Assembly: GCA_038249115.1 (NCBI GenBank)
Contig: JBBRWQ010000048.1
Location: 1 to 26,099, forward strand
DNA: 26,099 bases
Source: UBA4719 sp038249115
GTDB taxonomy: Bacteria > Actinomycetota > Actinomycetes > Actinomycetales > Dermatophilaceae
Direction of reading: 5' to 3'
How positions within the stretch are numbered: position 1 is the stretch's first letter; the number at the start of each line of letters is the position of its first letter. Positions 7,405-14,847 of the stretch are shown here, piece after piece. The notes beneath the pieces are model-generated. The model was not told the DNA's origin. It searched no databases and saw nothing but the letters and a program-made list of their open reading frames with translations. The translations under genes and the position numbers were made by a program.

Positions 7405-7530
7405 TCAGCCCGCGTAAGACTGCTCGAACGCTTCGGGGTACTCCTGGCGGATGGTGGACTCGATCGAGCACTGTGTGAGGAAGCTTTTGTGGGCTTCATC
7501 CATGTTGTGGCTGCGCTGTTGCGTGGCCAT
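7405..7530 (-). CDS. Possible small ORF or gene remnant (41 aa)
   Basis: From ATG 7530 (MATQQRSHNMDEAHK...) to a stop at 7405. The product is rich in Gln, Glu, Lys, Ile, Phe and Tyr (SIESTIRQEYPEAFEQS), unlike the Arg/Pro-rich shadows usual in GC-rich DNA, and most third positions are G or C. The frame stays open upstream to about 7773, so this may be the tail of a longer broken gene rather than a complete small protein. It does not match a family I know. It sits in a patch of gene debris, beside the HsdR remnant on the other strand. Confidence 0.35.
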   Translation of the reverse strand: MATQQRSHNMDEAHKSFLTQCSIESTIRQEYPEAFEQSYAG

Positions 7531-7649
7531 GGTCGCCAGGTGGCTCCTGGTGGAGAGCAGACCGTCGAGCCTGTTACGGGCTTTGACAGCGCCGAGGGCG
7601 ACGACGTCGCCGCCGTGGTCGTTCCCGGGCCCGCTGGTGGGCTGGGCGT

Positions 7650-7920
7650 TCTCCACCCACTCCTGGGCCGCAGCGGAGGCGTTCTCACGGTTCCTGGACG
7701 ACCGAACCCACACCCGCGCCCAGATCGACTTCGTATGGGTGGTCATCACGCACCTGACCGAGCGGGGCGTCATGGACGTCGACCTGCTCTACCAGGCACC
7801 GTTCACCGACCACGCACCCCACGGCCCCGAAGACCTCTTCAGCGGCTCCGACGTCGACGCGTAGTCAAAGCGCTCAAGGCAGTCCGCGCAACGGCCGAAC
7901 CCGCCGACAGCGTGGCCTGA
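7650..7920 (+). pseudogene. hsdR: Type I restriction HsdR C-terminal remnant, frameshifted
   Basis: The frame AAAEAFSRFLDDRTHTRAQIDFV..ITHLTERGVMD..LLYQAPFTDHAPHGPEDLFSGSDVD is the C-terminal helical end of type I restriction endonuclease R subunits. It then reads Ala and a premature TAG at 7862. In another frame it continues at once as VVKALKAVRATAEPADSVA with a stop at 7918-7920, which is how the family ends. Loss of one G near 7860 explains both. The motor and nuclease domains (about 900 residues) are missing, and no hsdM or hsdS is present. This is a dead remnant of a restriction locus. Confidence 0.7.
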
Positions 7921-8132
7921 CCGATGCCCGTTCAAGGGGTCATATCCACATGCCACACATGAGCCATCAACGATTGCATCCGGGATGGGCACCAAGCCTC
8001 AGTGCCGGAAGCCCAGCATCGGATGAGGAAGGCACTCATTGCCCATGACGAAGCACACCGGACAAGTCGCTAGGGTGGGCCTCCGGTGTGGAGTTGTTCC
8101 TAGCGTTCTTCCTAGGGTTGTTCCCATACCCC
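7921..8132. other. Intergenic, upstream of tRNA-Lys
   Basis: No open frame of note. It should hold the tRNA-Lys promoter; I could not pick -35/-10 boxes with confidence. Confidence 0.4.
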
Positions 8133-8205
8133 GGGCCTCTAGCTCAGTTGGTAGAGCATCGGACTTTTAATCCGTTGGTCGTCGGTTCGAGCCCGACGGG
8201 GCCCA
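8133..8205 (+). tRNA. tRNA-Lys (anticodon TTT)
   Basis: A full cloverleaf can be drawn. The acceptor stem is GGGCCTC / GGGGCCC with A73, with a U:G pair at position 6 of the stem. The D arm is GCTC..GAGC, the anticodon loop CTTTTAA, and the T arm GTCGG TTCGAGC CCGAC. The 3' CCA is not encoded (ACTT follows). A degenerate copy of its 3' half lies about 140 nt downstream. Confidence 0.95.
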
Positions 8206-8306
8206 CTTCGTGCTCATACTCGTGGCATCTGTGCTGGTCAGAGGCCTGCGGTCCGCCCCCATCCCTTTCGGAACCCTCCAGGCGTGAGCGCGATTTCGAA
8301 CCCATT

Positions 8307-8368
8307 GAATCCGCGGGTCGCCGATTCGAGCCTGACTGGGCTCACGAGTGTTTGTGCTGGTCAGAGGC
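8307..8368 (+). repeat. Degenerate repeat of tRNA-Lys 3' half and flank
   Basis: 8307-8345 matches 8168-8206 (anticodon stem to discriminator) at 31 of 39 positions by hand count, including TTCGAGCC. TGTGCTGGTCAGAGGC at 8353-8368 exactly repeats 8230-8245. The anticodon arm and acceptor pairing are not restored, so this is not a second tRNA gene. It looks like an old attachment-site duplication. Confidence 0.65.
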
Positions 8369-8416
8369 TCAGGGTCTGCCTCATGCCTTCCAGAACCGTC
8401 CTTGAGCAGCGGCGCT

Positions 8417-8436
8417 ATGGCACATTTATGGCACAT
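8417..8436 (+). repeat. Tandem ATGGCACAT pair
   Basis: ATGGCACAT occurs at 8417-8425 and 8428-8436, an 11-nt period (one helical turn). Its position just beyond the tRNA-Lys repeat resembles integrase arm-type sites, by analogy with the TTGCTAAC repeats at the tRNA-Phe island. Confidence 0.4.
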
Positions 8437-9152
8437 CGCAAGTGGGTTCGTGCCTGGTGCCTCATGCCCGTAAGCCCGCCGAGCCATTCCGCTGGTTGGC
8501 GCATGGCGGCGACTCACGCCACTTCGGCTGCCCCAGAACTCGTCGCGCCAGCTGCGCGCTTTGCCAAGCCTGCCCAGCAAACAAGCCAGCGCAGTGATAC
8601 CGAGACCAGAGTCCGGGCCGATCGGGTGAGCACGCCCACATAGGTCCCTGCGCGAGAATCCTTACCGGACAAGTGCCACGGGACAGACGTCCGCGCGCAC
8701 GGTGTCTGACCTGCGGCGTTCCTGCAAGGGGTTCCGCTATCGGACTTGCTCTCGTAGCCGTGTTGGGGATCGGCATGCTCGTCCGACTTGACCGCTGAAG
8801 GGGACCGTGAACGTCGCGTGGGTTGCAACGGTCCTACCGCTAGGGTGGCGTCGTGCTGGGGCCGTTCGTCCTCGTTCGGTGAAGGATCCCCTGCGTGGAC
8901 GGAGACGGCCCTCCTCGATCGTCGTCAGCAGCTCAGCGTCGCCGATGAGGTCGGGCACATCGCCCACGTGTCGCGGCGCTGGCCGCGGCCTGGCCGGCTG
9001 CTTGAACTGGGAGCCCTGTCTTGCTGCGGATGCAACCGTTGGCCGTTCAGCTCGAAGAATTTTGCCCGGGTCGGGTGGGTGCTGTGCCCCAGGCGTTCGG
9101 GCACGGTCAGTGTGCACGCTGAGAGGACGAATCCAGTCTTCCCAAGGAGTGC

Positions 9153-9470
9153 ATGGTGAAGAACAAAGATCTGATCAGGAGCGTTGCCACGATCGTGGTC
9201 ACGGGAGCGTTGAGCGTTGGTGCGGCCAGCGCGTCCGCGGCCTCGCCAAGCCCGGTATCGAGCTGTGCCGGTCAGCTGAGCCAGGGTGGGACACCGCATG
9301 GTCTTAGCGAGTCCGCGCCCGGTGACCTGGGCCGGTTCGTGTCCGGTATGACGAAGGGAAGCGCAGGCAGTCTCGGTGACCTGACCTCTGGCCTCGCCCA
9401 GCAGCATGGCGACCTCTTCGCCTGTATCTCCCTTCGTCCCAGCCCTGCCGTGACGGGCGACCGCTCATGA
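9153..9470 (+). CDS. Small exported protein, first gene of two-component operon
   Basis: 105 residues, ATG 9153 behind AAGGAG. A Sec signal peptide is clear: MVKNKDLIRS, a hydrophobic VATIVVTGALSVG core, and an Ala/Ser-rich cleavage area near residue 30. The mature part is Gly/Ser-rich with two Cys, one near residue 38 (SSCAG) and one near 90 (FACIS), which could form a disulfide. No family is recognised. The stop overlaps the next start by 4 nt (ATGA), so it is translationally coupled to a membrane protein, histidine kinase and response regulator. It could be a sensed or secreted accessory of that system; this is inference from position. Confidence 0.75.
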   Translation: MVKNKDLIRSVATIVVTGALSVGAASASAASPSPVSSCAGQLSQGGTPHGLSESAPGDLGRFVSGMTKGSAGSLGDLTSGLAQQHGDLFACISLRPSPAVTGDRS

Positions 9471-10117
9471 ACGACGACGGTTTCACTCAGCGCTTGGCCG
9501 TCCCCGGGTGGCCGACGTTGCGCATTGCCGGGTTGGCCCTGGGCGGCGGTGGGCTGCTCTGGCAGCCGATGCTTGCTATCGAGATGCTGGGGCACCTCGA
9601 TGAGCGGTCTGAGACCTGGCAGTGGTTTGCCAACCAGTCCGGGTTCTTGGTGGCCATGGCGCTGCTGTTCGTGGGCTTGGTGGCGCTGGATCAGGCGCAC
9701 ATCACCGGGCCGGGTCGCGCCGGCCGCGTGGCGATGCATGTCCTGGTGTTCGCCTGGGGGCTGTTGGTCACCGGCCAGGTGGTCTCGTTGGTGACCGGAT
9801 GGGAACCGCCGGGGGTGGGGATTGTGGGTGGTCTGCTGACCTACCCGACGGCGTTGATCGCCGGGATCGCGGTGGTGCGTGCGGGTCGTATGACGGGCTG
9901 GCGACGCTGGGCCCTTCTCGTCGAGGGCACCTATGAGACCGCCGTGATCCTGGTTCCCCTGTTGGCCGCGAACTGGGGGCCATCCTGGGCGACCGAGGCC
10001 GGGTGGCAGCTGTGCTGGGTCCTGGTCGGCGTCGCAGCGTTGAGTGAGGCACATTCTCATTCGCTGCTACCGGTTAACCGCACACGACCCGTGATCACGC
10101 CCATGATGGGCACATGA
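9467..10117 (+). CDS. Polytopic membrane protein of two-component operon
   Basis: 216 residues, ATG 9467 overlapping the previous stop by 4 nt. About six membrane segments are visible: LRIAGLALGGGGLLW, FLVAMALLFVGLVAL, VAMHVLVFAWGLLVTG, VGIVGGLLTYPTALIAGIAVV, TAVILVPLLAANW and LCWVLVGVAALS. The ends are polar. No catalytic motif or named domain is recognised. The stop overlaps the histidine kinase start by 4 nt, so the two proteins should be made in similar amounts at the membrane. An accessory sensor or kinase-modulating role is plausible but unproven. Confidence 0.75.
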   Translation: MNDDGFTQRLAVPGWPTLRIAGLALGGGGLLWQPMLAIEMLGHLDERSETWQWFANQSGFLVAMALLFVGLVALDQAHITGPGRAGRVAMHVLVFAWGLLVTGQVVSLVTGWEPPGVGIVGGLLTYPTALIAGIAVVRAGRMTGWRRWALLVEGTYETAVILVPLLAANWGPSWATEAGWQLCWVLVGVAALSEAHSHSLLPVNRTRPVITPMMGT

Positions 10118-12174
10118 CAGACGAGTCCAGGTCGCCAGCCGGCGTTCGTCCTGCACGCTGGCTGGCTGTGGTGCTGTTCGGGCTCATTGCGCTCGAGGTG
10201 GTCGGCGCCTCGGTGGTCGGGTTGGCCTCGGGCCAGTCCCTCTCGCAAGCTGTCGAGTCTTTTGCGGCCACCAACCTGGCGATCGCGTTGAGCTTCGGTG
10301 CCTGCGGGGCACTGCTGGCCTGGCACCGTCCGAGTCACCCGACCGGCTGGTTGCTCGCCGGATCAGGGTTTGCCCAGGGCGCAACCGGCGTGGCGGCGGT
10401 ACTGCTGCTCGGCGGCGACCTGGCATCCGTGTCACCACAAGCCGTGGCGGCAGCAGCCACGGTCTTCAGCTGGGGTTGGCCCTGGTCAATGGGCCTGGGG
10501 TTTCTCTTCGCGCTCCTGCTGTTCCCTGACGGCAAGCTGCCCAGCCCTCGCTGGCGACCGGTCGCGTTGAGTCTGGCGCTGACCGGTCTGGCCTTTGTGG
10601 TGAGCACCGGCGGCGATCCCGCCAGCTCCACCATCGACGGCCGTAGCTTCGTGCACTGGGGCGCGATTCCCGGCTACTCCCGACTGGGCCCGTTGTGGTC
10701 GGTCGTGGGGCTGCTGAACGTCGCCGGGTTCTTGGCGGTACTCGGGTCGTTGGTTGTGCGCTATCGCCGGGGGGGTGAGGACACTCGCCGCCAGCTGCTC
10801 TGGCTCGTGCTCGCGGTCCTAGCGGTCGTCCTGATCGCGCTCCCGGGGGTGGTGCTCCATACCGGCTCGGTGCTGTTCTTGCTGGTCATCGTGCTCGTCC
10901 CGGCAGCGATCGTCATCGCCGTACTGCGGCACAACCTGCTCGACATACGGCTGGTGGTGTCACGAACTGTGTCGTGGGCAGTCCTGAGCGCGGCCGTCGG
11001 GGCGGCCTACCTGGTTCTGGTCAGTGTGCTCGGCGCAGTGCTGGCCGGGACCGCCAGCGCGGTGGTTGCCACGGCGACCGTCGCTATGGCGGTCAACCCG
11101 GTGCGGCGCCGTCTGCAACGACGTGTTGACCGGCTGTTCTACGGGGACCGAGGTGACCCCCTGAGGGTGTTCGGCCGGGTGGGCGCCGAGCTCGGGGGGC
11201 GCGACGACCTCACGGCGCTCGCGACCGCGATAGCCGACTCGATGCGACTTCCGTTCGTGGCGATCCGCACCGGTGGACGCGAGCTGGTGTCGTCGGGAGA
11301 GGCGTCCTCGGTCATCCACACGGTCCCACTGATGCATGGCACCGAGCGGTTGGGTGAGCTGCTGGTCGGTGCGCGGCGAGGAGACCGCCGACTCACCGGC
11401 GCCGACAAGGAAATGCTGGAGCTCGTCGCAGCCCCGGTCGCGATGGCCGTGCACGCCACCTTGCTCGCCGAAGAGCTCCAGGCCGCCCGCGCCAGGATCG
11501 TTACTGCCCGCGAGGAAGAGCGACGCCGACTGCGCCGCGATCTGCACGACGGGCTCGGCCCGGTCCTGACCGGCATCGGCTTCAAGGCCGACGCCGCACG
11601 AAACTACGTCCATGGTCACCCCAAGGAGGCGGTGGAGCTGCTTGGTCAGCTGCGTCTGGAGACCACGAGCGCGTTGGAGGATGTCCGACGCCTGGTCTAC
11701 GACCTGCGTCCTCCGGTCCTGGACGACCACGGCCTGGTAGAGGCCCTGCGCCGGCAGGCGCAGCGACTGGATCGCCGCGGCGACGGCAGCCCGTTGGATG
11801 TCAGGATCGACGCACCGGCGGAGCTGCCACCATTGCCGGCGGCCGTGGAGGTTGCGGCATACCGCATCGCCACCGAGGCGCTTGTCAACGTGGTTCGGCA
11901 CTCTCAAGCGGCGACCGCCGTCGTCAGTCTCCGGGTCGACGACTGCCTGCACCTGCGCGTCCTGGACGACGGAGGCCCGGCGACCCATGCGTGGATCCCC
12001 GGCGTCGGGCTCGCCAGCATGCGGGAACGCGTTGCTGAGCTCGGCGGATCGATCACGGCGAAGCCGGGCCTGACAGGGACCGAGGTCTCGGCCAGGCTCC
12101 CGATCGAACCGCTGAACGTCCATACAGAAGGCTTCGAACCGCAGAAGGCCGCCGACGTCGGCAGTGGATCATGA
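10114..12174 (+). CDS. NarL-type membrane sensor histidine kinase
   Basis: 686 residues, ATG 10114. The first 330 or so residues hold about ten hydrophobic segments (e.g. WLAVVLFGLIALEVVGA, VLFLLVIVLVPAAIVIAVL). A GAF-like domain follows (about 355-450), then a HisKA_3 dimerisation domain with phosphoacceptor His478 in RRDLHDGLGPVLTG. The C-terminal HATPase_c has N-box Asn592 in EALVNVVRHS, a DDG motif near 617 and GVGLASMRERV near 630. It should autophosphorylate on His478 and pass phosphate to the response regulator whose start overlaps its stop by 4 nt. The ligand is unknown; the coupled exported and membrane proteins upstream are candidates for the sensory side. Confidence 0.93.
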   Translation: MTDESRSPAGVRPARWLAVVLFGLIALEVVGASVVGLASGQSLSQAVESFAATNLAIALSFGACGALLAWHRPSHPTGWLLAGSGFAQGATGVAAVLLLGGDLASVSPQAVAAAATVFSWGWPWSMGLGFLFALLLFPDGKLPSPRWRPVALSLALTGLAFVVSTGGDPASSTIDGRSFVHWGAIPGYSRLGPLWSVVGLLNVAGFLAVLGSLVVRYRRGGEDTRRQLLWLVLAVLAVVLIALPGVVLHTGSVLFLLVIVLVPAAIVIAVLRHNLLDIRLVVSRTVSWAVLSAAVGAAYLVLVSVLGAVLAGTASAVVATATVAMAVNPVRRRLQRRVDRLFYGDRGDPLRVFGRVGAELGGRDDLTALATAIADSMRLPFVAIRTGGRELVSSGEASSVIHTVPLMHGTERLGELLVGARRGDRRLTGADKEMLELVAAPVAMAVHATLLAEELQAARARIVTAREEERRRLRRDLHDGLGPVLTGIGFKADAARNYVHGHPKEAVELLGQLRLETTSALEDVRRLVYDLRPPVLDDHGLVEALRRQAQRLDRRGDGSPLDVRIDAPAELPPLPAAVEVAAYRIATEALVNVVRHSQAATAVVSLRVDDCLHLRVLDDGGPATHAWIPGVGLASMRERVAELGGSITAKPGLTGTEVSARLPIEPLNVHTEGFEPQKAADVGSGS

Positions 12175-12836
12175 GCCCGCCAGCCGACTCTGACGTGAGG
12201 GTGGTGCTCGCCGATGACCACCCGGTGGTGCGTGACGGGCTCAAGGCGCTGCTCGGATCGCTAGACGGGGTAAGCGTAGCGGGCGAGGCCGCCACCGGCC
12301 GCGAAGCCGTGCGTCAGGCGGTCCTGCTGCGGCCCGATGTCCTGGTCATGGACCTGCAGATGCCTGACCTGGACGGCATCCACGCAACCCGAGAGATCGC
12401 CAGAGTCGCTCCGGATGTCGCCGTTCTGGTTCTCACCATGTTTGACGACGACGACAACGTGTATGACGCGATGCGTGCCGGCGCCCGTGGGTACGTCGTC
12501 AAAGGTGCGCCCCAAGAAGAGATCTCACGGGCGATCTTCGTCGTCGCAGCAGGCGGTTCGGTCTTCGGACCATCGGTCGCCAACCGTCTGCTGTCCCGGC
12601 TGGCCCACCCCTCACCTGCCGGCGAACCAGCCTTCCCTGAGCTGACCGCCCGCGAACGACAGGTCCTTGACCTCGTTGCAGCCGGCCACGCCAACCCGGC
12701 GATCGCCGCTCGTCTGGGTGTCTCCGGAAAGACGGTCGGCAACCACCTGTCCTCCATCTTCGCCAAGCTTCACCTGAAAGGACGCTCCCACGCCATCGTG
12801 ATCGCCCGCGACGCCGGTCTGGGACACGACGGATAG
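12171..12836 (+). CDS. NarL/FixJ-family response regulator
   Basis: 221 residues, ATG 12171 overlapping the kinase stop. The receiver domain (about 9-125) has acidic pocket Asp15/Asp16, phosphoacceptor Asp61 in VMDLQMPDLDG, Thr89 and Lys111, all conserved. After a linker, a LuxR-type HTH follows (about 152-215): LTARERQVLDLVAAG, then GVSGKTVGNHLSSIFAKL. It is complete and should bind DNA when phosphorylated by the adjacent kinase. The targets, possibly including this operon's own promoter, are not visible. Confidence 0.95.
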   Translation: MSPPADSDVRVVLADDHPVVRDGLKALLGSLDGVSVAGEAATGREAVRQAVLLRPDVLVMDLQMPDLDGIHATREIARVAPDVAVLVLTMFDDDDNVYDAMRAGARGYVVKGAPQEEISRAIFVVAAGGSVFGPSVANRLLSRLAHPSPAGEPAFPELTARERQVLDLVAAGHANPAIAARLGVSGKTVGNHLSSIFAKLHLKGRSHAIVIARDAGLGHDG

Positions 12837-13137
12837 CCGAAACATCCCAGACCATCCGTGCGGATCTCCCCCAGCGGGATTGTCGCCCCATGGAGCAGGT
12901 GCCCGAGTCATTCGCCCATCTGATCTTGGTGACGTCGAGAGGCCCATGCGCCGATTTGAGCTTTCACGTCGGCCGGGAACGATTGAAGGATGCGTCCTCG
13001 GTGATCCGCGGGGAACCTGCTCAAGAGGCTACGTGGGTCCGCCCCCGCTCTCGGCGAAACCGCCAGTTGCATGTTGAGCTGACCGAGGGTGGGCCTTCGG
13101 TCTGCCCCCGCATCGCAACGAAAGACCGCGACGACAC
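12837..13137. other. Intergenic stretch, no supported gene
   Basis: Short frames on both strands have no start/RBS or recognisable family. A minus-strand stretch (SFPADVKAQIGAWASRR, about 12910-12990) looks mildly protein-like but its third-position bias is weak. No hairpin with a T-tract is seen after the response regulator. Confidence 0.4.
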
Positions 13138-13443
13138 TCATCGGAGGTGTTGCGTCGCCCTCGAAACGGCCACGGGGCCGTCAGCCCGCGGTGACGGCCG
13201 GTGTGCGAACTTTCGATGTGCGGCCTGCCTAGAAGTGCCCAGGACAACCCCGATAGCTTCCCAGGAGTCGCCGGCCGCTCGCGCCGACTCCACCGCTTGG
13301 TGCAGGTCGGCATCGGCTTGCTCGAGCGCGCTCAACGCCCGGCCGATCTCACGCAGATGCCGTCCATCCCGCGCGGGGGTGGTGGCCGGGGCGAGGCTGT
13401 CGAGCCAAGTCTCGGCGCTGGTTTCGCTGATCGTCTTTGCCAT
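13138..13443 (-). CDS. Small helix-turn-helix protein
   Basis: 101 residues from ATG 13443, chosen over an upstream start at 13488 because GAGGTG lies just in front. The N-terminal half is helical and acidic (EIGRALSALEQADADLHQAVESARAAG). The next segment, DSWEAIGVVLGTSRQAAHRKF (about 67-87), is the compact HTH of a widespread small actinobacterial family resembling sigma region 4/AsnC-type helices. The tail is basic and Pro-rich. It may be a small DNA-binding regulator; the target is unknown. It is not clearly in an operon, since the truncated GNAT upstream is 81 nt away. Confidence 0.75.
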   Translation of the reverse strand: MAKTISETSAETWLDSLAPATTPARDGRHLREIGRALSALEQADADLHQAVESARAAGDSWEAIGVVLGTSRQAAHRKFAHRPSPRADGPVAVSRATQHLR

Positions 13444-13524
13444 GGTGGTCACCTCACATGTAGTCGTAGAACTTGGGTCTGAGCACATCGGCGTGAATCA
13501 CCCGTTGCGGTGCCAGCCCACATC

Positions 13525-13689
13525 TCATTGCTCAGCTCGGCACGTACGCTGCCCCGCCACCTTTCCGCTCTTGCGGTAGTACATGCACCAGCAGCCACGC
13601 ACAATCGAGCCGCCCGGCAGGTCGAACAACGCCACGAGATCGGCCCAGGTCTCCGGTGTCAGCGGACGCGCCTCGAAGGTGTACCCCAT
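13525..13689 (-). pseudogene. GNAT acetyltransferase N-terminal remnant
   Basis: 54 codons from ATG 13689 to TGA at 13525. The start (EARPLTPETWADLVALFD, then GGSIVRGCWCMYYRKSG) matches the opening of a GNAT family with the CWCM motif. It then ends quickly in unrelated residues, losing the acetyl-CoA-binding core. It starts 19 nt after the stop of the membrane-GNAT gene on the same strand, so they were probably one operon. It is too short to be an active acetyltransferase. Confidence 0.6.
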
Positions 13690-13708
13690 GACAGCCACGG
13701 TGAGCTGG

Positions 13709-14326
13709 TCAGTCGATGTTCATGACGTAGGACTCGCCGTCGCGGCGCATACCCAGCCGCTCGTAATACGGCGCCATCATCCCGGCCGGCGTGACCACCA
13801 TGCGGAAGCCGCGATCGTGGAACAACCCGCTGCGACGATAGACGAACTCCCCCGGCGAGAAATCGCGGAACCGGGGCGTCACGTAGTCGAGCACGACCTG
13901 GGCCACACCATTGCCCGCGTCGCGAACCAGCACGACGCCAACGGTCTCGGCGCCACGCTCCACGAGGTACGCCGTGTGCCCTGGTGCCGCACCGTCCCAG
14001 ACGAATCCGGGCTGGAACTTCTCGATGTCATGGGCATGGACCCGCAGCGTGTGGCGCAGGTACTCGTCCAGCGGCCCGACCTCGAGCACCTCGAACGCGA
14101 CTTCGGAGTGCCGTTCGTTGGTGAGCTTGCGAATGAACCACAGGTTGATGCCGCCGAGAACAACGTTCATGGCGACCATCGGCCAGATGCCGAGGACGGC
14201 GTTGAAGACCACCAGAATGACGCAGGCGACGAGGTTCAGCAGCCGGAACCTCAGCACCCTGGCCCGCATCAGCGAGTAGATGAGCAGCGCCGATCCCGCC
14301 CAGCCGAGAACATCCAACCAACCCAT
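13709..14326 (-). CDS. Membrane protein with C-terminal GNAT-like domain
   Basis: 205 residues, ATG 14326. The first 70 or so residues form three close membrane segments (WLDVLGWAGSALLIYSL, LLNLVACVILVVFNAVLGI, MVAMNVVLGGINLWFI), like the YgjV/inner-membrane small-protein family. The rest is soluble and GNAT-like: HTAYLVERGAETVGVVLVRD (about 122-141), a VVLDYVTPRFRDF strand, and an end GFRMVVTPAGMMAPYYERLGM typical of the GNAT final helix-strand. No clear Q/RxxGxG/A acetyl-CoA loop is seen, so catalysis is uncertain. The fusion would hold the domain on the cytoplasmic face of the membrane. A GNAT remnant follows 19 nt downstream. Confidence 0.75.
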   Translation of the reverse strand: MGWLDVLGWAGSALLIYSLMRARVLRFRLLNLVACVILVVFNAVLGIWPMVAMNVVLGGINLWFIRKLTNERHSEVAFEVLEVGPLDEYLRHTLRVHAHDIEKFQPGFVWDGAAPGHTAYLVERGAETVGVVLVRDAGNGVAQVVLDYVTPRFRDFSPGEFVYRRSGLFHDRGFRMVVTPAGMMAPYYERLGMRRDGESYVMNID

Positions 14327-14426
14327 GTCATGAGCCTAATGCGGGCCAGACATGGTGCCGATGACGCAGGTGCACCCACTGAAGAAGACGCTTCCGGCGC
14401 GAGCGCGCCTGCTGCATGATGGCGTC

Positions 14427-14819
14427 ATGGCCTACCTGAAGCCGTCATCGACAACCAAGTTCTTCAACAGTCTCGCGATGCGCAGCACCATGTGGGACGT
14501 GCACACCCTCGAGGTTGCCAGGCGCAACGCCGCTGAACCGCAACGGGTTCCGGTCATTCCGCTGGAGCTCGACGCCTCTCTCTTCATCGTGTCGACCCGT
14601 GGTGAGTCCGACTGGGTGAAGAACGTGCGCGCGGCTGGGAACGTCCGGCTGGGTCAGAAGGGCAACCTCCAGACGTATGCCGCCACGGAGGTCCCCGCAG
14701 ATCAGCGCTCGGCCATCATCGCGGCCTACCTCAAGAAGGCTGGGCGCGAGGTGAACGGCTACTGGAAGAAGCTGCCCGACGACGCCGACCACCCCACGTT
14801 CAAGCTCACCCCGCGCTGA
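14427..14819 (+). CDS. Nitroreductase/DDN-family deazaflavin-dependent protein
   Basis: 130 residues from ATG 14427, which fits the family length better than the in-frame start at 14352. The split-barrel pattern is present: FFNSLAMRSTM, TLEVARRNAAEPQRVPVIPLEL, LFIVSTRGESDWVKNVRAAGNVRLGQKG (about 52-80) and YLKKAGREVNGYWKKL. This matches the actinobacterial F420-dependent DDN-like nitroreductase/quinone-reductase group and related PPOX-type proteins. Such proteins bind F420 or a flavin and reduce quinones or nitro compounds; the substrate is not known here. It is divergent from the membrane-GNAT gene, about 100 nt apart. Confidence 0.8.
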   Translation: MAYLKPSSTTKFFNSLAMRSTMWDVHTLEVARRNAAEPQRVPVIPLELDASLFIVSTRGESDWVKNVRAAGNVRLGQKGNLQTYAATEVPADQRSAIIAAYLKKAGREVNGYWKKLPDDADHPTFKLTPR

Positions 14820-14847
14820 GCCGACCCGGCGGGGAAAGGCGGGGGAC

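Larger units (their letters stand above)
8206..9152. other. Gene-poor region with tRNA-Lys-derived repeat
   Basis: No coding frame here is convincing on either strand; apparent frames overlap the tRNA or have unbalanced composition. The left part carries a degenerate second copy of the tRNA-Lys 3' half plus downstream DNA (8307-8368) and a tandem ATGGCACAT repeat (8417-8436). The right part should contain the promoter of the four-gene operon starting at 9153. Confidence 0.5.

Noticed and set aside
6850..7920. Long plus-strand frame of 356 codons
   Set aside because: It runs antisense to the Met-rich exported gene and changes character along its length. Only its last 20 or so residues are meaningful, as the frameshifted HsdR end.
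8167..8580. Minus-strand frame over tRNA-Lys
   Set aside because: Same artefact (APSGSNRRPTD at its end is antisense tRNA). No start signal.
12908..13141. Minus-strand 77-codon frame after the response regulator
   Set aside because: Weak third-position bias, no ribosome-binding site and no family resemblance.
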